Shown: in pieces, positions 8,761 to 17,002 of the stretch
Layout of the letters: the number at the start of each line of letters is the position of its first letter
How positions within the stretch are numbered: the stretch's first letter is position 1
Made by a program: the position numbers and the translations under genes
The notes under the pieces: generated by a model
What the model was told of the DNA's origin: nothing
The model's input: only the letters and a program-made list of their open reading frames with translations
The model's database searches: none
Assembly (NCBI RefSeq): GCF_024355225.1
Contig: NZ_VCNH01000008.1
Span: 2,604,001 to 2,668,000, forward strand
Length of the DNA: 64,000 bases
Source: Roseovarius sp. M141
Lineage (GTDB): Bacteria; Pseudomonadota; Alphaproteobacteria; Rhodobacterales; Rhodobacteraceae
Direction of reading: 5' to 3'

Positions 8761-9690
8761 ATGCAAGTAAGTCAGACACCCCGATCCGCACATAAGGGCG
8801 CGCTCAGTGATGTTGATCTGCGACTGCTGCGGGTCTTTTCCGAAACCGTGCGCTGTAACGGTTTTACTGCCGCACAAGCCAGCTTGGGCATGACCCAGGC
8901 CACCATTTCCGTTCATATGCGGAACCTGGAGGAACGGCTCAATGTCCGCTTGTGCGAACGGGGACGAAGCGGCTTCTATCTTACAGATGAGGGAAAACAG
9001 ATTCATTCGGCGGTGCTGGATCTGTTCGGATCGATCGAACGTTTTCAAGGCGCTGTCGGGGACGTTCAGGGCGAACTGACCGGTCGACTGACGTTCGGAA
9101 CGGTCGATGCCATGGCCTCAAACGCCAAGCTGAAACTGCATGCAGCTATAGGTTCCTTCGCACGCCAGGCCCCCAAGATGCAGTTAGACGTCGATATTGC
9201 GGCACCTCAGGTATTATCTCAAGGTATCATGAGTGGACGCTATCAAATTGCATTGATGCCTGCCCAACCGTTTTTCCCTCGAAACCGTGCGATCGATATA
9301 TTTCTCGAGACGCAGAATCTCTATTGTGGTCTGGGCCATCCCCTGTTTGCCTGTCCGGATACTGACCTCACGCCGGAGTTGCTGGCCCGGCAACTCTTTG
9401 CAGGTCGCTCATATATGCCCGAAACGCCTATCTGCGGTGTGGATTTCCGCTGGAACGCAGTAACCGCGCATATGGAGGGAACGCTGCTGTTGCTATTGTC
9501 AGGCGCCTATGTCGGATTCTTGCCTGATCACTATGCGGCCGAGTTGGTTCACAAAAAAACACTTCGCGCCCTGGCGCCAGACTGGATGAAGTTCGAAGAC
9601 AGGTTTCAAATCGTCTATTCCCGAGATCACCCAACTCAGGCTGCGAATCTTCTGGCGGATGCGATCGTAAACGCGAGTGACGCCGACTAA
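8761..9690 (+). CDS. LysR-family transcriptional regulator
   Basis: A 309-residue LysR-type regulator. The winged helix-turn-helix is near residues 20-75 (DLRLLRVFSETVRCNGFTAA through QATISVHMRNLEERLNVRL and CERGRSGFYLTDEG), followed by a periplasmic-binding-fold effector domain. It is transcribed divergently from the ureohydrolase operon, the classic arrangement for a LysR regulator controlling its neighbour. The ATG at 8761 lacks an obvious ribosome site, so the true start could be slightly further downstream. The inducer is presumably the substrate or an intermediate of the operon. An IS21 element begins about 20 bp after its stop but does not damage it. Confidence 0.9.
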   Translation: MQVSQTPRSAHKGALSDVDLRLLRVFSETVRCNGFTAAQASLGMTQATISVHMRNLEERLNVRLCERGRSGFYLTDEGKQIHSAVLDLFGSIERFQGAVGDVQGELTGRLTFGTVDAMASNAKLKLHAAIGSFARQAPKMQLDVDIAAPQVLSQGIMSGRYQIALMPAQPFFPRNRAIDIFLETQNLYCGLGHPLFACPDTDLTPELLARQLFAGRSYMPETPICGVDFRWNAVTAHMEGTLLLLLSGAYVGFLPDHYAAELVHKKTLRALAPDWMKFEDRFQIVYSRDHPTQAANLLADAIVNASDAD

Positions 9691-9710
9691 TATCAACGTC
9701 GTTTGAACTT

Positions 9711-9740
9711 TCCCCAAAAGTGCCGAAGTAAAATTCCCCA
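9711..9740 (+). repeat. Left terminal inverted repeat of the IS21 element
   Basis: It starts TCCCCAAAAG and ends AAAATTCCCCA. It matches the reverse complement of 11945-11974 at 24 of 30 positions. Confidence 0.8.
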
Positions 9741-9768
9741 CTTGCACGGGTCCGGTGATCAGCCGGTT

Positions 9769-10611
9769 TCAGTGATCTTCCGCTCCGTTTTTGGCATTTG
9801 GCGGCCGTCCGCGCCGCTTCGGCGGCGGTGGCGGCGTGATGGGGGCGTTGGCACGGACATGCTCGGGTATGAGATCGGCATGAGCGCGTAGCCGGTAACT
9901 GGCACCCTCGATCTGGATGACCACTGCGTGATGCAGCAGTCGATCCAGCAAAGCGGTCGCCACCACCGGATCGCCGAAGACCTCGCCCCATTCGGCGAAG
10001 CCGCGGTTCGAGGTGAGGATCATGGCACCTTTTTCGTAGCGGGCGTTGACCAGTTGGAAGAACAGGTTGGCGCCGCCCGGGGTGATCGGCAGGTAGCCGA
10101 TCTCGTCGACGATGAGCAGCGCGGCCCGCATGTAGAAGCGGATTTTCTCGGCCAGTCGTCCCTCCCTTTCGGCCTGCCCCAGAGCGGCGATCAGATCGGC
10201 CAGGGTCGCGCGGTAGACGCTTCGTCCGGCCCTGACAGCAGCAACGCCGAGGGCTGTGGCCAGATGGCTCTTGCCGGTGCCCGGCGGGCCGAGGAAGTGG
10301 ATGACCTCGGCGCGATGGATGAAGTCGAGCTGAGCCAGGGCCGCAATCCGCTCCCGGTCCAGCGACGGCTGGAAGCCGAAGTCGAAGCCTTCGAGCGTCT
10401 TGACCGGCAGGAGCTTGGCGGTGCGCAGGGCGACATCGATCCGCCGCGTCTCGCGCGTCGCATATTCCTCGCTCAGCAGCCCGTCGATGGCTTCGATCGC
10501 GGTGATTTCGCCTTTCTCGAGCCGCTGCACCGTGTGATCGAGGGTCTCCAGCGCGCGCGGCATCTTCAGGCCGACAAGAGCGCCACGGATGCGGTCCAGA
10601 AGTTCGCTCAT
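9769..10611 (-). CDS. istB: IstB, ATP-binding helper protein of the IS21 element
   Basis: A 280-residue AAA+ ATPase that partners the transposase in target selection. Walker A GPPGTGKSHL is near residues 102-111 and Walker B LLIVDEIGYLP near 165. The N-terminal MSELLDRIRGALVGLKMP helical segment is usual for the family. Its start overlaps the istA stop (ATGA), implying coupled translation. The C-terminus is basic and proline-rich (TPPPPPKRRGRPP). Confidence 0.92.
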   Translation of the reverse strand: MSELLDRIRGALVGLKMPRALETLDHTVQRLEKGEITAIEAIDGLLSEEYATRETRRIDVALRTAKLLPVKTLEGFDFGFQPSLDRERIAALAQLDFIHRAEVIHFLGPPGTGKSHLATALGVAAVRAGRSVYRATLADLIAALGQAEREGRLAEKIRFYMRAALLIVDEIGYLPITPGGANLFFQLVNARYEKGAMILTSNRGFAEWGEVFGDPVVATALLDRLLHHAVVIQIEGASYRLRAHADLIPEHVRANAPITPPPPPKRRGRPPNAKNGAEDH

Positions 10612-11873
10612 GACCTCGCCCCCTCAGTGGCCAAGCGCCGGCCGACGGCATCGTAGAAGTCGAGCGGCCGCCGCAGTCCGGGTGCCGAAGGTGGTGGGGC
10701 CGGTCTCTTCGGTGGCGCCTTGCGATGGGCCGGATCAACACGGCGGCGCGCCTTGCCTTCCAGAACCGGATGGCGGGCGACCAGTTGCCCGTCTTCGAAG
10801 ATCCGCAACTCGGTCACATGGTGCTGCACTTCGAGCGTCCGGCGGCGGGTGGTGTCGGGAACGGAATAGAAGTTGCCGCCGACCGAGACCATTCCCTCCT
10901 TGCTCACCCGCCGCTCGACCGTCAGCACGGCGCTGTAGGGCATCGCCGGGAGCAGCTTGAGGCTGGGGCGTTCCTCGGCGAAGGCTTCGTCCACCACCTG
11001 CCGGGTCGTGGCATGAACGCGCGGGTTGGCGATCTCGGCCCGCCAAGCGTCGAACTGGGCATTGAGATCATCCATGTTCCGGAACGTGCGGGCCAGGAAG
11101 AAGTCCTGCCGGATATAGCGGAAGGGCCGCTCGACCTTGCCCTTGGTCTTGGCCCGATACGGCTGGCAGGCCCGCGGCACCGCGCCGTAATGGTTCAGCA
11201 GCGCGACGAGTGACGCGTTATAGGTCACGATCCCGGCCTCATCCTCGCCGATCACCGCCGTCTTCATCCGGTCATAGAGGATCTCCTCCGGCACGCCGCC
11301 CATCTCAGTGAAGGCCGCAGTGTGGCATCGTAAAACCGATTGCAGGTTCTGGCTGGCCACGAAGCGGCCCCAGAGCCAGCGGCTGTGGCCCAAAACCATC
11401 GAGAACAGCCAAACCTTGCGCACGACGCCGGGCTCGTCGGTGAACTCCACCGTGAACTCGGCAAAATCGACTTGGGCCTGCTTGCCCGGGGGCGTCTCGA
11501 ACCGGCGCTCGAATTGCGCCTGCCTGGCCGGGCGCACCTCGCGCAGAAAGTCCGTCACCGCGGTGTAGCCGCCGTCATAGCCCAGTTCCCGGATCTCGCG
11601 CAGAAGGCGCGCACCGCTGAGATCGGGAAAAGCCTGAACCCGCTCCTGCAGATAGCGTTCATAGGGCTCGATTGCCCGCGCCCGCGGTTGGCGCGGTCCG
11701 TAGATCGGCGCCTCCAGCCCACGGTCGAGATATTTCCGCACCGTCTTCCGGTCGGAGCCAACCTTCCGCGCGATCGCGGAAATGCTGAGCCCCTGCTTCT
11801 TCAAGTCATGGATCAAAACGATCTCCCTCAGTCCCTTCACCTGCCTGCCCCCGTCACTCTCCATTCGGAGCAT
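10608..11873 (-). CDS. istA: IstA, DDE transposase of the IS21 element
   Basis: A 421-residue transposase. An N-terminal helix-turn-helix (GLSISAIARKVGSDRKTVRKYL, residues 29-50) is followed by a retroviral-integrase-fold catalytic core. The acidic residues are seen in QVDFAEF, LYDRMKTAV and KGKVERPFRY. A Mu-transposase-type C-terminal domain and a basic tail (KAPPKRPAPP) follow. The ATG at 11873 is used here; a second ATG four codons in is also possible. No frameshift or stop is seen, so the element may be active. Confidence 0.92.
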   Translation of the reverse strand: MLRMESDGGRQVKGLREIVLIHDLKKQGLSISAIARKVGSDRKTVRKYLDRGLEAPIYGPRQPRARAIEPYERYLQERVQAFPDLSGARLLREIRELGYDGGYTAVTDFLREVRPARQAQFERRFETPPGKQAQVDFAEFTVEFTDEPGVVRKVWLFSMVLGHSRWLWGRFVASQNLQSVLRCHTAAFTEMGGVPEEILYDRMKTAVIGEDEAGIVTYNASLVALLNHYGAVPRACQPYRAKTKGKVERPFRYIRQDFFLARTFRNMDDLNAQFDAWRAEIANPRVHATTRQVVDEAFAEERPSLKLLPAMPYSAVLTVERRVSKEGMVSVGGNFYSVPDTTRRRTLEVQHHVTELRIFEDGQLVARHPVLEGKARRRVDPAHRKAPPKRPAPPPSAPGLRRPLDFYDAVGRRLATEGARS

Positions 11874-11944
11874 CAGGCTTCATGTCCCGCGTCAGCGCCA
11901 ATTCCGAATATTTGAGGTTCGGAATTGGCCCTGCCGCTCACGAC

Positions 11945-11974
11945 TGGGGAATTTTCAAACGGCGGTTTTGGGGA
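11945..11974 (-). repeat. Right terminal inverted repeat of the IS21 element
   Basis: The reverse complement begins TCCCCAAAACCGCCG and ends AAAATTCCCCA, pairing with the left end at 9711-9740. Confidence 0.8.
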
Positions 11975-11996
11975 GGTTACGTCCGGCGATTACAGA

Positions 11997-12113
11997 CTAA
12001 GGCGTTTCGCCTTAGACCCGAGGCACTCGGTTAAGGTGAAACGCGTGCAACGCTGATACGTCGCGTGCGTTTCGCGAAAAGCAGTGATCGAGGTTTTTCG
12101 CGAAACGCTGTAG
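11997..12113. repeat. MITE-like paired-hairpin repeat, copy 1
   Basis: About 117 bp with inverted ends (CTAAGGCGTTTCG and CGAAACGCTGTAG). It contains two successive hairpins. The first has GCGTTTC/GAAACGC outer arms, an inner stem CCGA/TCGG and loop GGCAC. The second has a near-perfect stem GCGTTTCGCGAAAA/TTTTCGCGAAACGC around GCAGTGATCGAGG. A second copy lies at 30036-30156. It encodes nothing and lies between the IS21 element and a umuC remnant. Confidence 0.8.
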
Positions 12114-12127
12114 CAGATGGACCCCCT

Positions 12128-12460
12128 ACCCTCATTTGCCAGCACCACTGTCTTCTCCCCGAAGCGTTCACTCACCTGATCGAGCGCAACCATAAAGGCC
12201 TGCGCACATCGCCGTACCGCATCAACCAGATCGAAGATGTCCGAAGACATCGGTGTCAGGCGGGGTGTGCGGCACCCGGCATATTGTGGTTGATCCATGC
12301 GGTGCCGGTTGATGTGGAGAAACATCGTCAGAGTTCCCGCAAGCAGGCCGTGCTGGCCTAGCTTTTCCGCCACGCGTGTCGTATGGGCGGTCATCGCCTG
12401 AAACAGTGTGTCGAAGTCCGTCATCGGCGTTCCGCCCGCGCGGGTGGCAAGTATAAGTTG
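12128..12460 (-). pseudogene. umuC-like DNA polymerase V fragment
   Basis: The minus-strand frame from about 12424 reads MTDFDTLFQAMTAHTTRVAE and continues KLGQHGLLAGTLTMFLHINR. This resembles the little-finger region of UmuC-type Y-family polymerases. It later reads ALDQVSERFGEKTVV, resembling the distal UmuC C-terminus. The segment that normally separates these two parts is missing (near RRCAQAF, about 12200). The whole catalytic N-terminus is also absent. The frame then runs into the MITE-like repeat at 12113. It is a remnant of a longer gene, shortened at both ends and internally deleted. Confidence 0.7.
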
Positions 12461-12789
12461 CACAAAGGGCCAATACCGCGTTGCGCAATATGATGGGCGT
12501 CATGAATGATAGCGGTGCGAAGGCTGACGCGCGGGAGCTCCGGGCCATCCTTGTCGCGACGGTGGAGCGCCCCATTGGTTAGCCCAATTTGACTGTCACT
12601 GCATGGGCGCGCACTCTATTACCACGCAGAATGACGGCGGCGCACAGACCGCCTTGGCTGCCCCTGAACGGGCCATCAAGCTCCGCCCCATCGCCGCGCA
12701 CCTCGCCTGCGTTCCCGCAGACAGCCATTGGCTATTCTTGGTAAAAATACCCAAATCCGGCGCCAGCCACTTGGCGGCACCGGTTCAGA
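12461..12789. other. Gene-free stretch upstream of the umuC remnant and downstream of fabI
   Basis: A short plus-strand frame starting at 12489 (MMGVMNDSGAKADARELRA, about 30 codons) is not recognisable. Apart from the short intergenic motif at 12732-12758, nothing supportable is seen. Confidence 0.5.
12732..12758 (-). repeat. Short dispersed intergenic motif, copy A
   Basis: The minus strand reads GTATTTTTACCAAGAATAG. It is similar to three other intergenic sites in the window (57166-57193, 58952-58972, 60941-60968). It sits just after the fabI stop. Confidence 0.4.
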
Positions 12790-13608
12790 TTACAGGTTTT
12801 CCGCCTGCGGCATACCCAGCACGTGAAATCCGCCATCGACGCGGATAATCTCGCCCGTGGTGCAGGCGCCTGCGTCAGAGGCAAGGTACACCGCAGTGCC
12901 GCCGACAGCTTCCAGCGTGGCATTCGAGCGCAGGGGCGCGTTCATGTCGGTATGCTTGTAGGTGCGCCGCGCGCCGCCTATGGCCGCGCCGGCCAGCGTT
13001 TTCATCGGCCCGGGCGAGATCGCGTTGACGCGGATCCCGTCTGGGCCCAGATCATTAGCCAGATAGCGCGTCGCGCTCTCCAATGCCGCCTTGGCAACGC
13101 CCATGACATTGTAGTTGGGCGCCACGCGGTTACTGCCCTGATAGGTCAGCGTCAGCAGCGTGCCACCGTTATCACGCATCATCGGATGCGCGCGGCGCGC
13201 CACGTCGATAAAGCTGTAGCAAGAGATATCCAGCGTGTGCTTGAAATTCGCGCGGCTGGTGTTCAGAAACCGGCCCGTCAGCTCGGTTTTATCCGAAAAA
13301 GCAATGGCATGGACGACAAAATCCAGCGTCGGCCAGCGTTTTCCCAGCGCCTCGAACCCGGCATCCAGCGACGCGTCGTCCGTCACATCCACGTCAACCA
13401 TGAAATCGGATCCGACAGATGCCGCCAGCGGCTCCAGCCGCTTGCCGAATGCCTCGCCTTGGTAGCTAAAGGCCAGTTCGGCGCCCGCCGCGTGCATCGC
13501 CTTGGCAATACCCCACGCGATTGATCGCTCATTGGCCACGCCCATGATCAGCCCGCGCTTGCCCTGCATCGGCAGGGTGGCGGTCGGCAATTCGGGTGAA
13601 TGTGTCAT
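12790..13608 (-). CDS. fabI: Enoyl-[acyl-carrier-protein] reductase FabI
   Basis: A 272-residue NADH-dependent enoyl-ACP reductase that catalyses the last step of each fatty-acid elongation cycle. The SDR-like GLIMGVANERSIAWGIA is near residue 19. The FabI-type Tyr-x6-Lys is seen as YNVMGVAK, and AISPGPMKTLA is typical of the family. It follows fabB by only 6 bp on the same strand and completes a fabA-fabB-fabI operon. FabI is the target of triclosan and diazaborines in other bacteria. Roseobacters often have more than one fabI; whether this is the only one cannot be seen here. Confidence 0.95.
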   Translation of the reverse strand: MTHSPELPTATLPMQGKRGLIMGVANERSIAWGIAKAMHAAGAELAFSYQGEAFGKRLEPLAASVGSDFMVDVDVTDDASLDAGFEALGKRWPTLDFVVHAIAFSDKTELTGRFLNTSRANFKHTLDISCYSFIDVARRAHPMMRDNGGTLLTLTYQGSNRVAPNYNVMGVAKAALESATRYLANDLGPDGIRVNAISPGPMKTLAGAAIGGARRTYKHTDMNAPLRSNATLEAVGGTAVYLASDAGACTTGEIIRVDGGFHVLGMPQAENL

Positions 13609-13614
13609 GCAGGC

Positions 13615-14844
13615 CTATCCGTGAAATTTGCTGAGCAGCATCGAGCCGTTGGTGCCGCCGAAGCCAAAGGAGTTTGTCATTACCGTATCAAGGCCCGCAT
13701 TGTCGACGCGGGTGGTCGCCACCTCGGACGCATCCAACGCGGGGTCCAGCGTCTCGACGTTGATCGACGGGATGATGAAATCATCCTGCAACGCCAGCAG
13801 ACAGTAGATCGCTTCCTGCGCACCGGTGGCGCCCTGACTATGGCCGGTCATCGACTTGGTCGAGCTGATTGGCGGTGTCGATCCCTGTCCAAACACGCGG
13901 CGCACCGCCTCGACCTCGCCGACGTCGCCCACCGGGGTCGAAGTGCCGTGTGCGTTGATGTAGCTGACCTTGCGCCCCTCGCCCAGCGTGCGCAGCGCAC
14001 CGCGCATTGCCCGCTCGCCGCCCTCGCCCGAGGGGGCGACCATGTCGGCGCCGTCAGATGTGGCCGCGAATCCAGTGACTTCGGCGTAGATCTTGGCGCC
14101 GCGCGCCTGTGCATGCTCCAGCGCCTCCAGCACCAGAATGGCGCCACCACCTGAAATGACGAACCCATCACGACCAGCGTCAAACGCGCGGCTGGCTTTG
14201 GTGGGCGTGTCATTATATTTCGACGACATCGCGCCCATCGCGTCGAAAAGGCAGGACAGCGTCCAGTCCAATTCCTCACCACCGCCGCCGAACATCACGT
14301 CCTGAACGCCCAGCGCAATCTGCTGCGCCGCAATGCCGATGCAGTGCAGCGAGGTTGAGCAAGCCGAGGTGATCGAGAAATTCATGCCCTTGATCTGATA
14401 GGCCGTCGCCAAGTTCGCGCTGACGGTCGACGACATGCATTTGGGCACCGCGAAGGGGCCGATCCGCTTGGTCGCGCCGGTTTTCAGCACGGTCTGATGC
14501 GCGCTCAGCATGGCGCTCGTCGACGGGCCGCCCGATCCGGCGATGAGGCCGGTCATGGGATTGACCACATCCGACGGCTCCAGCCCGGCATCGGCAATCG
14601 CCTGCGCCATGGCGATATGGGCATAGGCGGCGCCCGGTCCCATGAAGCGCAGGGTGCGCTTGTCGACATGTTCAGCGACGTCGAGATTGATCGCACCGGC
14701 CACGCGGCTGCGAAAGCCATGCTCGGCCATTTCCTCGTTCGCGGTGATGCCTGACCGCCCATCCTTCAACGATGCCAGCACCTCATCGGCATTGTTTCCG
14801 ATAGACGAGACGATTCCCAATCCAGTTACGACCACGCGGCGCAT
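13615..14844 (-). CDS. fabB: Beta-ketoacyl-ACP synthase I, FabB
   Basis: A 409-residue condensing enzyme. The catalytic cysteine lies in TSACSTSLHC (near 165), with the two histidines in NAHGTSTPVGD and SMTGHSQGATGA. Length and motifs match FabB rather than FabF. Together with the adjacent fabA it supports the anaerobic-type route to unsaturated fatty acids, in which FabB elongates the cis-3-decenoyl-ACP made by FabA. The gap to fabA is 31 bp, so the genes are probably co-transcribed. Confidence 0.95.
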   Translation of the reverse strand: MRRVVVTGLGIVSSIGNNADEVLASLKDGRSGITANEEMAEHGFRSRVAGAINLDVAEHVDKRTLRFMGPGAAYAHIAMAQAIADAGLEPSDVVNPMTGLIAGSGGPSTSAMLSAHQTVLKTGATKRIGPFAVPKCMSSTVSANLATAYQIKGMNFSITSACSTSLHCIGIAAQQIALGVQDVMFGGGGEELDWTLSCLFDAMGAMSSKYNDTPTKASRAFDAGRDGFVISGGGAILVLEALEHAQARGAKIYAEVTGFAATSDGADMVAPSGEGGERAMRGALRTLGEGRKVSYINAHGTSTPVGDVGEVEAVRRVFGQGSTPPISSTKSMTGHSQGATGAQEAIYCLLALQDDFIIPSINVETLDPALDASEVATTRVDNAGLDTVMTNSFGFGGTNGSMLLSKFHG

Positions 14845-14875
14845 GGCGCTCTCCCTTTTGTCTTTTAGCCTGCGG

Positions 14876-15385
14876 TCAGCTTTCGCTGAGCGCGACCTTC
14901 ATATCCTTGACCAGATAGATCACGTCGCCATCGGCCTCGACCCGGCCATCGGCCACGCCCATGGTGAGGCGGCGCGTCTGCACGGCCTTCGTGAAATCAA
15001 CATGGTATGTCAGCATCTTTCGATCCGGGCGCACCATGCCCGTCAGCTTGACCTCGCCCACGCCCAGCGCATAGCCGCGGCCCTGCCAGCCGCGCCAGCC
15101 CAGGTTGAACCCTGTCAGCTGCCACAGGCCATCGAGGCCCAGGCAGCCGGGCATGATCGGATTGCCGGGAAAGTGGCAACCGAAGAACCACAGATCCGGG
15201 GTGATATCGAATTCAGCGGTGATGTGCCCCTTGCCGTGCGCGCCGCCATCTGACGACACGTCCGTAATGCGGTCCATCATCAGCATGGGTGGCTCGGGCA
15301 GTTGGGCGTTGCCGGGACCAAACAGTTCGCCCCGCGCGCATTTCAGTAGGTCTTCTTTTCCGAAGTGCGTCGGATAGTCTGCCAT
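14876..15385 (-). CDS. fabA: 3-hydroxydecanoyl-ACP dehydratase/isomerase FabA
   Basis: 169 residues from the ATG at 15385 ([14 protein letters not shown]), close to the roughly 172 of E. coli FabA. The active-site histidine lies in [14 protein letters not shown], and the acidic residue in [11 protein letters not shown]. The enzyme dehydrates 3-hydroxydecanoyl-ACP and isomerises the product, starting unsaturated fatty-acid synthesis. The longer frame upstream (to 15448) has a basic, unrelated leader and was not used. It is divergent from the irr gene. No clear iron-control box was found in the 170-bp spacer. Confidence 0.95.
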   Translation of the reverse strand: MADYPTHFGKEDLLKCARGELFGPGNAQLPEPPMLMMDRITDVSSDGGAHGKGHITAEFDITPDLWFFGCHFPGNPIMPGCLGLDGLWQLTGFNLGWRGWQGRGYALGVGEVKLTGMVRPDRKMLTYHVDFTKAVQTRRLTMGVADGRVEADGDVIYLVKDMKVALSES

Positions 15386-15555
15386 TCGGGCGGTCCTTTT
15401 GAGCTGGGATCTGGTTATTTTCAGTGATCGCGCCATATCCTCTAACACCCGGGCGCGCGCGCATGCAAGCCTGCGGCGACAGCACGGCCCTTTGCTGAGG
15501 GAAATCTATTTGAAATTTCCTATCACCGCGCCCTATATTGGGGCAGGACAACAGG

Positions 15556-15999
15556 ATGCACCGACCGATGACATGCACAGCGACACCCGAGGCGAGCCTG
15601 CGAGGCTCTGAATGGCTGACCACGGCGGGGCTGCGACCCACACGCCAGCGCGTGGCGCTGGCCGCAATGCTGATCGGGGACGGCCAGCACCGCCACGTCA
15701 CCGCCGAAAGCCTTTTTGCCGATGTCCAAAGATGCGGCGAGCAGGTGTCGCTGGCGACGGTCTACAACACGCTGCGCGCGTTTTGCGAGGCGGGCCTGAT
15801 GCAGGAGGTGTTGGTTGACGGCACCAAATCCTATTTCGACACCAACACGCACGACCATCCCCATTTCTTCTGGGAGGATGAAAACCGGCTGTCCGATGCG
15901 CCCGCCGACCAATTGACAATCACCAGCCTGCCCACCGCCCCCGAGGGCGCGGAAATCGCCTCGGTCGATGTTGTCATCCGGCTGCGCCGCAAATCCTGA
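15556..15999 (+). CDS. irr: Irr-type iron-response regulator (Fur family)
   Basis: A 147-residue Fur-superfamily protein. The winged helix lies in the first half (GLRPTRQRVALAAML, and QVSLATVYNTLRAFCEAGLM). The histidine-rich NTHDHPHFFWEDENRL is typical of alphaproteobacterial Irr, where it takes part in haem-dependent sensing. I chose ATG 15556 over the TTG at 15538 because it fits the usual length of about 140 to 150 and follows GGCAGGAC. Irr usually represses haem synthesis and iron-using genes under iron limitation. Its stop overlaps the next gene's ATG (TGATG). Confidence 0.88.
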   Translation: MHRPMTCTATPEASLRGSEWLTTAGLRPTRQRVALAAMLIGDGQHRHVTAESLFADVQRCGEQVSLATVYNTLRAFCEAGLMQEVLVDGTKSYFDTNTHDHPHFFWEDENRLSDAPADQLTITSLPTAPEGAEIASVDVVIRLRRKS

Positions 16000-16985
16000 T
16001 GCGTGCCGCCTTTTACAGCCGCTTTGGCCCGCCCGCCGATGTGATCCAACTGGACGAGGTCGAGGCGCCCGTACCCGCGCCCGGCGAGGTCCGCGTCAGG
16101 CTGGCCTATTCCGGGGTCAACCCCTCTGACGCCAAGGCGCGCTCGGGCACGCGCCCCGGCGTGACCAAGCCGCCCTTTGCGCGCGTGATCCCCCATTCCG
16201 ATGGCTCTGGCGTGATTGATGCCGTCGGTGATGGCGTGGATACGGCCCGCATCGGCCACCCCGTCTGGATCTGGAATGGCCAATGGCAACGCGCCTTCGG
16301 CACCGCCGCCGAATATATCTGCCTGCCTGCTGCGCAGGCCGTGGCGATGCCGGATGGCCTTGATCCGCAGATCGGCGCCGTGCTGGGCATCCCCGGCCTG
16401 ACCGCAGCGCATACCGTGCTGGGCGGCGGCGATATCGCCCGGCAAACCGTGCTGATCAGCGGCGGCGCAGGGGCCGTCGGCCATAACGCGGTGCAGCTGG
16501 CCAAATGGGCCGGCGCGCGGGTGATCGCGACCTGTAGTGCGGGCGCGATGGACCGGGTGCGCGCAGCAGGCGCCGATACGGTACTCGACTACAACGATCC
16601 CGACCTTGCCGCCCAGATCATGGACGCCTCAGATGGGGCCGGTATTGCCCGCGCGGTCGAGGTTGAATTTGGCGCAAACGCCCCCCTGCTGGCCGAAGTG
16701 ATGGCCCCGAACGGCACCGTCGCCGCCTACGGCTCGGGCAAGGATATGGCGCCCACCCTGCCCTTCGGCCCACTGCTGTTCAAGGCAATCAAGATCGACA
16801 TCACGCTGATCTACATCCTGCCCGAAGCCGAACGCGCGACGGCAATCCAGCACCTGCACAGAGCATTGTCATCGGGCGCGCTGATTCCGGCGATAGATAC
16901 GGTTTACGGTTTGAAGGATTGCGCCAAAGCGCATGAGGCCGTGATGACGCCGGGCCGTGCAGGCGCGGTCTTACTGCAAATTTGA
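15999..16985 (+). CDS. Zinc-independent medium-chain reductase, quinone-oxidoreductase type
   Basis: A 328-residue member of the MDR superfamily. The N-terminal catalytic domain is GroES-like (FGPPADVIQLDEVEAPVPAP), and a Rossmann domain with LISGGAGAVGHNAVQLAKWA lies near residues 148-167. The cysteine and histidine ligands of zinc alcohol dehydrogenases are absent. This fits NADPH:quinone reductases. Its ATG overlaps the irr stop, so the two are co-transcribed. The physiological acceptor is unknown. Confidence 0.88.
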   Translation: MRAAFYSRFGPPADVIQLDEVEAPVPAPGEVRVRLAYSGVNPSDAKARSGTRPGVTKPPFARVIPHSDGSGVIDAVGDGVDTARIGHPVWIWNGQWQRAFGTAAEYICLPAAQAVAMPDGLDPQIGAVLGIPGLTAAHTVLGGGDIARQTVLISGGAGAVGHNAVQLAKWAGARVIATCSAGAMDRVRAAGADTVLDYNDPDLAAQIMDASDGAGIARAVEVEFGANAPLLAEVMAPNGTVAAYGSGKDMAPTLPFGPLLFKAIKIDITLIYILPEAERATAIQHLHRALSSGALIPAIDTVYGLKDCAKAHEAVMTPGRAGAVLLQI

Positions 16986-17002
16986 CAGGCCAACCGCCGA
17001 CG

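Larger units (their letters stand above)
9711..11974. mobile_element. IS21-family insertion sequence, apparently intact
   Basis: About 2.26 kb bounded by imperfect 30-bp inverted repeats and carrying an istA-istB gene pair with a 4-bp overlap. Both proteins keep their catalytic motifs. I could not recognise a clear target-site duplication at the outer ends, so the exact boundaries may differ by several bases. Confidence 0.85.

Noticed and set aside
9428..10741. 437-codon minus-strand frame across istB and the LysR 3' end
   Set aside because: Different frame from istB, arginine/proline-rich and without a domain; istB is clearly the real gene.
15386..15555. Irr/ICE operator between fabA and irr
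   Set aside because: No convincing iron-control box could be read by eye; the region is left as an ordinary divergent spacer.
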